Shown here in pieces: positions 57,264 through 64,000 of a DNA stretch of 64,000 nucleotides. A model generated the notes under the pieces. That model saw nothing but the letters and a program-made list of their open reading frames with translations. It ran no database searches and was not told where the DNA came from. A program made the translations under genes and the position numbers. Position 1 is the first letter of the stretch; every line of letters starts with the position of its first letter. Location: assembly GCF_003589595.1 (NCBI RefSeq), contig NW_020653391.1, forward strand, positions 3,471,129 to 3,535,128, given 5' to 3'. The stretch is from Hyposmocoma kahamanoa. Lineage: Eukaryota > Arthropoda > Insecta > Lepidoptera > Cosmopterigidae.

Positions 57264-57455
57264 ACAATCTATTAAACAATAAATTGAACTTTCTGAACAA
57301 AAATTGATTCAGTACTGTCAATGTCAAAAATTCAATTGCCAATGTCAAGTATATTTACCGGCTTTTTACCGGCACAAATTGGAAAGAAGTTGAAGTTGGA
57401 AAGATATTTTAGCGGTGCCGCGTTTCTTCTCATATTCTAATAGATTAAAAACAGA
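57264..57455 (+). promoter_or_regulatory. Presumed promoter/5' UTR of the 748-aa protein gene
   Basis: Only 192 bp separate the upstream family E retroposon and its duplication from the ATG. The stretch has a small palindromic ttaccggctttttaccgg (57356-57373). No TATA box recognised. Confidence 0.35.
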
Positions 57456-59594
57456 ATGGAATTAAATAATGAACTTGAAGATAATAAAAAGTGTTTCAAG
57501 ATTAGAGAGCAGCTAATTGATAACTTGCACATAACTTACAACGAATCAACATCTATGTTTGTTTTCTTCAATAAGTACCAAATATTCGTATACGAAAACC
57601 TTCAATTTCATAATGTAGCTAGGATATTCGTTCCTGAGTTCCAAGTTCGTCAAATTATTGTCTCGAATAACTATTTATTGTGTTTGGACTACAGTGGAAA
57701 TGTGCATGTGATTTCTTTGAAATTCAAAAACGCTGCGCAAAAAAGATTCAAAAGTGCATTCCAGCCGCGGGAACAAAACGTTTTACATTGGCAGCAATAC
57801 GATTCGGACAATATTATATGTTTGAAATTGGAATCTGAGGCTTATTCACTATGCCTGCACGAAATTGGACCAGATTTCCAATCGAAAACAAAAGCTGCTC
57901 TAAGGCAAAATAAAAACCACTGGCCTCCTCAATCTGAAGGAAAATATCTACTCTGCTGTCATCAAATTAAAAAAGAGGACTTCAGATTTATTGTTGAAAC
58001 CTTACAATCTCCTGTAGATACATTTAGAGATCACCAATTAATTATCATTTCCTTTGACAAACTTAATGTCTATGGTTGCTTATTTAGTTCAAAAACAACA
58101 GATACTGAAATTGAACTAGTAAGGCTGTACTCTAGTCCTTCAGAAATCTGTGATATTAAAATTTTAGCAACAATAAATTTTGTAAATATAGTCATTGGTT
58201 TAACAATAGGCACTATAGTGCGACTCTCATGGAAATACGATTCAAATGAATCAGAAATAATTCATCTTAACACGGCATTATCTAAATTCCTTCCATTAAA
58301 AAGTAATAACACACTAATATACACTGACGGTCTATCTTTATGGAAATCGGAAAACACATTATCAAGAGGACAATTACAATTTGAGCAATTCTTTACGAAA
58401 AATGTAAAAGATTTTGTTAAATTCAGAGATCATATCATCTGTACAACATATTCCAATATGATATACATATTTCCAATAGAACATAAAATATCGGTGATAA
58501 AACCCGCAGGTGATGACGAATATTGTTCAGCAGAAAAGCTTTTCAACAATTTGGATAGTATAGACCAACTTGTGAAGGAAACGAGGAGAAGTGATGATTT
58601 GTTGAAAAAAATTCATAATGAAACCAATTATATTACAATATTAACATTCTCAAAACGACAAGACGTAATGGAAAATGTCATACACCAAAATATAATTGTA
58701 TACAACAACTATAACAATGCAAAGGCAGAAAATTTAGACGTAATATTAACAGAAGAAATGCATGAATACTTCAAAACTGATATTTTGATATTAATCAAAA
58801 TTAAAGTACAAACAGAGCAAAAAACTTTGCATCAAGTTTTATCAAGTATATTCACTAATTTAAAAGTCCATATTACGATCATTTCAAAAAACAAAGTTGT
58901 TAAAACTACAAGTGTAAAATTAACTGAACCACTAAAAAAACTACACATCTTAATACCTATAGACACAAAACATATAACTGGTATTACTCAGTTAAATATA
59001 CATACTAAAATTGTATCTTCCATTCCTGGTGTAAGAGATGAAAAGCAATATCTGTGGAGTGTTATATGTAGTAAACATGCAATATTACATTCTGAGCATT
59101 TTATTAAAAGTCCCATTGAATATAACAACAGCATCAGCTTGAAAGAACCTGAAGAATCATTGGAAAATTTAATAATCAAAGTTGCAAACATGCAACATGG
59201 AGAAGTGTTTAGATTCATTGATATTTCTACCTTAACCAACCCAAAAAACTATACCATGTATGTAAAACTACCCTATAATTATCGAGAAGCAATGAAATGT
59301 CAAGAATTTTACAAAAAACGCTTCAGTTATGATAAAGCAAAGTACTTATTTCATCAATTCAGTGCAGACAGTTTTTTACGTGGAAGAAATTGTTTGTTCT
59401 TTGAAATTGGGGAGGAAAAAGTCGAATTTGAAATTGTGAATGATATATCTTATTCGGTGTTGAATGTTTCAAGCAATAATATTCATGTGGCTTTTACAAT
59501 GAGGAATTTTGCAGCCAGTCTTGTTTATAATGAATTCAGAAACTTTAGCTCTGGGACGGAATTTGTGAGCAATGTTTTATATACAACTACTGAG
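57456..59594 (+). CDS. Exon 1 of the 748-aa protein gene
   Basis: A 2139-nt open exon with moderate AT-rich codon use and no repeat content, unlike its surroundings. The donor is GAG|gtttgt, weaker than consensus; if unused, the protein would end 11 residues later (724 aa in total), so an intron-retained isoform is possible. Confidence 0.85.
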
Positions 59595-62473
59595 GTTTGT
59601 AATGTGTATTTTAAGTTCCATAATCATTGATCTATTTTTAATTCATATTAATGAAAGGTCCTGGATTTGTTTCCACTAGAGGTCTGCACATGCCTTTAAA
59701 TCTTTATCTAGCCGCGCCCAATTTAATTTTATAATTATCACTTGTTTCAAAGGTGAAGGAAAATATTGTGATAAAACCTATATGTCAGAGACTCGTTCAA
59801 AATGTGGTCCCCAATGGTGATGGACGGCGTTCACAGAGGACTTTATTTGGGTTAATGCTAATGCTTTTTCAAATAAAGTATCTCATTATATAATTTTTTT
59901 TAAAGTAACAAAACACAAATTGATTTCCAAAACTTTTGTCCAAGCTTCCGTTTTCAAAATTGTGTTTTTCATTATATTCAAAATAATAATTTCAGACATA
60001 AGGGCGCCTTAAAATTAGACGCTGTAGAAGCGCTGCAGTGAAGACTGGTTTCAGTAATTTTTAGTTCACTTATTGTGACTGCAAAAGTGGCGCACGACTG
60101 CAGCGCCACAGTGGCGCCATTGCCGCGCGTTTACAGGCGTCTAATTTGAATGCACCCTAAGCTTTAAAGCTCAACATAATTGAAATGGTGCATAACATAA
60201 AGAAGTATAAGTAAATCGATTTACGTGCAAACTAGATTCGAGACTGTAGCTGCGGGAATTCCCGAATTTGCGCGACTTGTTATTTTGGCGCGTATCTACA
60301 GGCCTACCGCTTAACTGAGTAAGTTCCTGACGATATTCAATAACAAGCTGGCAGGTTCTTCAATCAACTTAATATCGTCAGAAAAATCTTGTTGAAATTA
60401 TCCCGTGTGCAGCGCGACATTACTGTTACGTAAACTGTCACTCCTCCCGCACCGCGCAACTACCTCAGGAACCGTCTTAGTTAAGTGGTAATGCCAGGTT
60501 AACGAGTCTTACACTTACGTTTTTCGCTTGCTTGCGTTGGCTGGGTATATGGCGTAGAAATCTGCCTTCGGGGCGCCAGGGCGTTTACGAGTATTTCGTT
60601 TTGCGTTGCAGAGAGACTTGCGTGCATGCGCGGCGCTTGGCCTCCTTCAAACGATCGTCGGCCTCTTTATTTGAATTCGACAAGCACATACCGGCACAAA
60701 CTAACCTCCTGCTACTCCTTTCTGCCACTGTTTTTCGACGCGGATCGTCACTTTCGAACCGGCAGCTGCTCTGTGATTGGCCAACTCCGCTAATGCTCTC
60801 TGTTGCTTGCGAGGAAATATCAAGCTTGCTAGATATCAAACTCACGCAACGCAAAGCAAGCGAGCGACTCGTGAACAGGCCTGCCTGCGCGTACGCGACA
60901 GATCTTTGCGTATGCGCTAAGCGAGTCATGCAAGCATGCGAAAAACGCAAGTGAAAGACTCGTGAACCCGACATACCTTTTTTTTTTTTGACGGGGGGGA
61001 ATTCTTTATTTGGGGACTCTCCCTCCAGATGGAGGGCCTACCCCACTAAAACCCCCCCGGGTTTCCCTCTCGCCGGTTGAGTCGGCGCCGTGGGATCAGT
61101 GAACATTCACCACGACGCCGCCCGGCCGCCCTAGCTTACGCCAGGGCTCCCGCGCCAACGGAGGGGCGAGTCGGTTGTCCTCCGACCCGCCCCCCAGACG
61201 AGTGAGGCCGTGCAATGCAGGCTCCGGAGTCCCTGTCCAGAGCCCGCAGGTCTCACTAGGGGATCAGGCGAGCAGCGAACTGCCTTCGCCTTCTCCCCGT
61301 ACGTCTGCGCCGGAGCGGGTGCGCGTCCGCCGCGTCCTCGCGCACCCGCTCCGCGGCCTCCTTTTGCGACATAACCTCTGCGCAAAAGGAGGCTACCGCC
61401 TCCCAGGACTCCTCGCTATCGAGCATGGCGGCAACCACGCTCGGCAGCGAGAGGTCCTGCCCTACAGTCCCCGTCAGAGTGCGGCGCTGCTCATCCCACC
61501 GGCTACACACCTCTAGGGTGTGCTGCGCGGTGTCATCCGCAGCGCCGCACTCGTGGCACGACGGTTCCCTCCTCGCCACCTTGTGCAGGTAGTGACCGAA
61601 GCAGCCGTGCCCGGTCAGCACCTGCACAAGGTGGTACGACAGTGGCCCGTGGGACCGGTTTACCCACTCTACGAGGACAGGGCGGATCGCCTCTATGGTA
61701 CGAGCGCCATAGGGGGGATCCGCCAAGCCCTCTTTCCACCGGTCCCGCATGCGCTGCGCCGCGAGGCGGCGCTCCCGCTCCACCTCTTGGGGAGCGGGTC
61801 GCTCGCCTCGGTCCCTCATTCCCCGCCGGTAGGTGCGGACCTCCGCCGAACCCGACATACCTAAGCCTTAAAATAATAACGCATAGAACGATAGTTTCAT
61901 ATTAAACGATCTGTCACAAGTGAGGCAAAAATTAAATTCATGTAGGCTAGTTTTAGTAGTAGGTTAATTTTCGGTTTTAGTGAATATTTATATAAAAATA
62001 CAAGTTAAAACGCGTTACTTCCTTGTGGAATGTGATGTTAGTATCTATTTTATGTTTGTCTGACGTATTTTTACACTCATTTACCGCACATTTCTTCATT
62101 TTTAGCTAAAATTCTTGAGCTGTTCGCGGTGCAAGTTGACCTTGAGCACTGACGGCCCGCCCGCTCGTATAGGCCCATTGGGGTCGCTTCAATTTGCCTC
62201 AGTTAGCGTGTGCGGACTAGGTTTCTATGCGATATTATTCTAAGCCCTAAGCCTGCAGTTTGTATCTTACACATTTTGTTTCGCGGCAATGTAAACTGAG
62301 CCCTAGTGATACTAAACGCGTTGTTGTTTATAAAAGATATTAATTTTGCATTTATTTACTTCCAGAACTTACACAAAGCAATAAAAGACGCCATTACAAG
62401 CAACTCTCCCGCGCAGCTGATGCCTTTGACGGAACAATTTCAGAAAAACGTCATTGGGGCTTTACCATTTTGA
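57456..62473 (+). CDS. Uncharacterised 748-aa beta-rich protein, possibly FAAP100/FANCB-like, two exons
   Basis: Exon 1 57456-59594 (713 codons) and exon 2 62366-62473 (35 codons plus TGA). ATG 57456 has an in-frame TAG 15 nt upstream. The frame reads past 59594 to a TGA at about 59628, but a gtttgt donor at 59595 and a tttacttccag acceptor at 62365 join in phase 0 and give a helical C-terminus (NLHKAIKDAI to VIGALPF). The N-terminal 350 residues are mostly short hydrophobic beta strands (SMFVFFNKYQIFVYENL, YLLCLDYSGNVHVISLK), suggesting a propeller without clear WD motifs. A helical stretch (about 355-390, LDSIDQLVKETRRSDDLLKK) and further beta-rich and helical parts follow. No signal peptide or membrane segment. 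The order propeller, coiled helix, beta domain, helical end recalls FAAP100 and FANCB of the Fanconi anaemia core complex (human 881 and 859 residues); that is a structural impression, not a proven homology. No catalytic motif seen. Confidence 0.82.
59631..60001. other. Intron of the 748-aa gene, first part
   Basis: AT-rich non-coding sequence after the alternative stop; no recognised repeat. Confidence 0.5.
60002..60157. mobile_element. 156-bp MITE, TAA target duplication (Harbinger-like)
   Basis: Inverted ends GGGCGCCTTAAAATTAGACGC and, on the right, the reverse complement of GGGTGCATTCAAATTAGACGC, flanked by TAA on both sides. Interior has GC-rich GCGCTGCAG / CTGCAGCGCC palindromes. The 3-bp TAA/TTA duplication is typical of PIF/Harbinger MITEs. 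Confidence 0.78.
60158..60499. other. Intron of the 748-aa gene, middle
   Basis: Nothing recognised; mixed composition, no long frame. Confidence 0.5.
60500..60965. mobile_element. MITE with long inverted repeats, about 466 bp
   Basis: The left end ACGAGTCTTACACTTACG and right end (reverse complement ACGAGTCTTTCACTTGCG) continue into CGTTTTTCGC[T/A]TGCTTGC, about 38 bp in all. CpG-rich, no real coding content; the open frames on both strands are chance. The R1-type LINE is inserted right at its right border. Confidence 0.75.
60979..61847 (-). mobile_element. 5'-truncated R1-type non-LTR retrotransposon, with 15-bp target duplication
   Basis: Minus-strand LINE 3' end inside the intron of the 748-aa gene. 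The 15-mer GAACCCGACATACCT occurs at 60964-60978 and 61848-61862 as a target duplication. A T-run at the left edge is the poly(A) tail. GC-rich (strikingly unlike its surroundings), with a conventional 3' UTR before the ORF end. The coding part is the C-terminal domain downstream of reverse transcriptase. The R1 clade is inferred from the C-terminal zinc knuckle pattern and GC-rich style. Confidence 0.88.
61256..61858 (-). pseudogene. C-terminal fragment of R1-type ORF2
   Basis: A 200-codon open frame on the minus strand. Residues 30-95 (RMRDRWKEGLADPPYGARTI, LTGHGCFGHYLHKV) are the region after reverse transcriptase. Then the CCHC-type knuckle Cys101, Cys104, His113, Cys118 (CHECGAADDTAQHTLEVC), and a basic tail. 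The apparent ATG and first residues (MSGS) come from the duplicated target site, so this start is accidental; the element lost its endonuclease and reverse transcriptase by truncation. Confidence 0.85.
61867..62244. mobile_element. 378-bp MITE, copy 2 (8-bp target duplication)
   Basis: Near-identical to the element at 26036-26413 along its whole length. Terminal inverted repeats resemble CTTAGAATAATAACGCATAG with a few changes. Flanked by ACCTAAGC (61859-61866) and CCCTAAGC (62245-62252). An 8-bp duplication suggests hAT-type mobilisation. Confidence 0.85.
62366..62473 (+). CDS. Exon 2 (C-terminal) of the 748-aa protein gene
   Basis: Good acceptor (tttatttacttccag ending 62365), 36 codons including TGA. 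Predicted amphipathic helix, then QFQKNVIGALPF. Supported by phase match and a protein-like composition in an otherwise repeat-filled region; not proven by homology. Confidence 0.65.
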   Translation, partial: NLHKAIKDAITSNSPAQLMPLTEQFQKNVIGALPF

Positions 62474-62875
62474 CACAGATGCAGTAATAAGCCCACTACT
62501 AAGGAGAATAATTAATCTAAGAAATTAATTAATTATTAAGAGAAATCAATAAGAAATACTGCAATTACTGAATACTGAAAATGGGTTATAATACCAGACA
62601 CCGTTCTTATGCCTAACGCAAGGCTTATACTAGCAAGATGTGATGAATCAGTCTTAGCCATACAAAATATATAAACTCAAGAGAAACTCCAGATCGTAAC
62701 TCTGAAAAAGGTGAAAAAGACGAGTTACATCTAGATGGCGCTGAATAGCCTGGAAGTAGTTTATATTATGTAGAAATGGCCATGGATTTCAATTAATTCC
62801 TCTTTAATATGAAATATAAGAAGTCATTTTTTTTCCTTGTAATATTATTCAAATAGTTGAGTTACTTCTTTTAAA
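62474..62875 (+). other. 3' UTR / downstream region of the 748-aa gene
   Basis: AT-rich and non-coding; no canonical AATAAA seen in the first 400 bp after the stop, so the 3' end is uncertain. Confidence 0.4.
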
Positions 62876-62932
62876 TGCTATAGCTCCATCGAAATAATCG
62901 ATGATTTCGCCAATGTCAAGTAAAAATGACTA
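62876..62932 (-). repeat. Family E fragment, copy 3
   Basis: Matches only the tail-proximal 55 bp (ATAGCTCCATCG, ATCGATGATTTCGCCAATGT). Immediately upstream of copy 2. Confidence 0.6.
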
Positions 62933-62962
62933 TGTGCAGTAGTTTTGTAAAAATATTACTTC

Positions 62963-63270
62963 TCCTTTATAATGTTACTACCTCATCGATACTATCGATA
63001 AATCCGCCAATGCCAAGTTAAGGAACACACGCGTTTCTAACTCAAAGATTGACCAGTGAATTTCGACAAAATTCACTGAGTTGAAAAGAGAATCTACAAC
63101 AACAGAGTACATACACAGACTATTACAGAAACAAATTGTTTTTTTGTATTAAAAAATAACAAGAGGACATAAACAAAAGGAAGAGTGGACTAACGTTAAG
63201 AGGAAGTTGATATTGACGAGAGGGGGGGATTTTAGAGGGGAGGATATCATACAGAGGAGTGACGATACGA
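62963..63270 (-). repeat. Family E retroposon, copy 2
   Basis: Aligned with 56919-57251 over most of its length: shared CCATCGAT-type start region, AAGGAACACACGCGTTT, CAGACTATTACAGAAACAAA, GGACTAACGTTA and AGTGACGATA. Lies just after the last exon of the 748-aa gene; it could be part of the 3' UTR. Confidence 0.75.
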
Positions 63271-63632
63271 TTACAGTCAAAAAACAGGTTCTGTTGTGTT
63301 AGTTTTAAACATAGTAACGTGACATGTCTTCCCAAACTAATTGTAAGATATTAGTGATTCAAATTTAAAGATTAAAGGAAAATAGTTTTTTTACGTTTGT
63401 TTCTTTATTCATTAATTTTCTTTTTAACGAGTCTACCATATAAAGACCGACATCAACCCCGTAAATCCACGGTACTTTGTGGGAAATTTTATTAAGCCTT
63501 TAAGCTAAGTTACAAATATTTTTTACATTAGAATTGTACTTCGCATTTTAAATTTTTACATTATGCCTCTTAACTCAGCGTGCCTCTTGGCGTAGGCCTC
63601 CTCCAGATCTTTCCAGTGCGTGTGAAGCCTTA
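63271..63632. other. Intergenic, after family E copy 2
   Basis: AT-rich; no gene. The region next to the hAT relic (about 63565-63630) may belong to that element. Confidence 0.4.
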
Positions 63633-63849
63633 CAAGTGGTGGTCAGCAAACGCAGAGCAGTATCCGAGTCTGTCAAAATTTCCTGGCAGTAGTGTTCATA
63701 TTAAGAGGTTATTTTCAGAAGCAGGAATAGTTTATGAGCACAGACATATGTCTGTGTAAGAGGAAAAGCGCAATCACTTGTTACCAAACAATGCTGAAAA
63801 AGTTGTTTTCATTCATCGCAACCTGCCAGTGATTGATTTTGAGTATTAA
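63633..63849 (+). pseudogene. hAT transposase C-terminal relic
   Basis: Reading from 63638 gives WWSANAEQYPSLSKF, SSVHIKRLFSEAGIVYEHR, an in-frame TAA after MSV, then NHLLPNNAEKVVFIHRNLP and a stop at 63847-63849. W-W, S-S-V, R-LFS-AG, L-P-N and F-H-NL are the hallmarks of the hAT dimerisation domain. Broken by the stop, and no N-terminal part is recognised to the left. Confidence 0.85.
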
Positions 63850-63924
63850 AGCAATAATTTGTGATTAATATACTCGTACACGATACATTTTGAATAGTAT
63901 GTGTCCTTTTTTTTCATTATTTGA

Positions 63925-64000
63925 TATTCGACATTCGGTCGAATAGTCTTAGTATTCGGCCGAATACCGAATATTAAAAAAGTGGCCGAATAGTAGCCGA
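63925..64000. repeat. TTCGGCCGAATA-type palindromic subterminal repeats
   Basis: Several forward and inverted copies of ATTCGGCCGAATA-like words follow the hAT relic, as in subterminal regions of many insect hAT elements. Runs off the window edge. Confidence 0.6.

Noticed and set aside
60532..60974. Open frames of 129-140 codons on both strands
   Set aside because: They lie wholly in a CpG-rich MITE with long inverted repeats; no family motif.
61131..61905. Several GC-rich open frames overlapping the R1 fragment
   Set aside because: Shadows of the minus-strand ORF2 frame that carries the CCHC knuckle.

Overview
This is an AT-rich insect nuclear window, almost certainly from a moth or butterfly. 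The evidence is the repeat content (lepidopteran-type tRNA-derived SINEs and A-tailed retroposons with the TACCATCAGG motif, many small fold-back elements, and LINE relics of RTE, Jockey/CR1 and R1 type) together with compact coding exons spread across long introns. No prokaryotic, organellar or viral gene was seen.

Layout. 1-20 kb holds no recognisable host coding exon; it is repeat-rich intergenic or 5' intron sequence, with one weakly supported promoter/5'-exon region near 7.3-8.0 kb. 20.2-43.2 kb carries nine exons of an AP-2 transcription factor gene on the + strand. Together they give a continuous 399-codon reading frame plus stop, covering the proline/tyrosine-rich activation region through the complete basic and helix-span-helix DNA-binding domain. 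Only the N-terminal exon is missing. 43.2-48 kb is intergenic with LINE and MITE debris. 48.18-50.99 kb is a complete pogo/Tigger-type DNA transposon: TA target duplication, imperfect 26-bp inverted repeats, many subterminal repeats, one spliced 5' leader, and a 675-codon transposase with psq/CENP-B helix-turn-helix domains, a DD35D triad and a C-terminal PHD-type zinc finger. It sits inside an older MITE. 51-57 kb is MITE-rich and includes a broken hAT element (55.25-56.46 kb) with an internal micro-inversion. 57.46-62.47 kb is a two-exon gene for a 748-residue beta-rich protein that I could not name with certainty; its layout recalls the Fanconi anaemia core proteins FAAP100/FANCB. Its single intron is packed with a Harbinger-like MITE, a larger MITE, a 5'-truncated R1-type LINE with a 15-bp target duplication, and a 378-bp MITE with an 8-bp target duplication. 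The window ends in a hAT transposase relic.

Repeats dominate. One A-tailed retroposon family (family A here) has about 20 copies or fragments and includes a chimeric subfamily with a different 5' head, found twice in inverted orientation 22.7 kb apart. Other families present in two or more copies are: a tRNA SINE with a TTA-rich tail (B), a tRNA SINE with an RTE-like tail (C), the GGAGGTTCTCAATTCGACTG repeat (D), an AAG-tailed retroposon that flanks the 57 kb gene (E), and several fold-back MITE families.

The AP-2 factor is a sequence-specific DNA-binding developmental regulator. The 57 kb gene is a separate locus, and nothing links the two functionally. I found no operon-like or defence-like system. 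The most notable items are the intact PHD-finger pogo element, the possible FAAP100-like gene, a 41-bp perfect palindrome with an 8-bp duplication in an otherwise paired repeat, and the MITE-bounded inversion in the hAT relic. All coordinates were read by eye; family names for repeats rest on recognition, not on a search.
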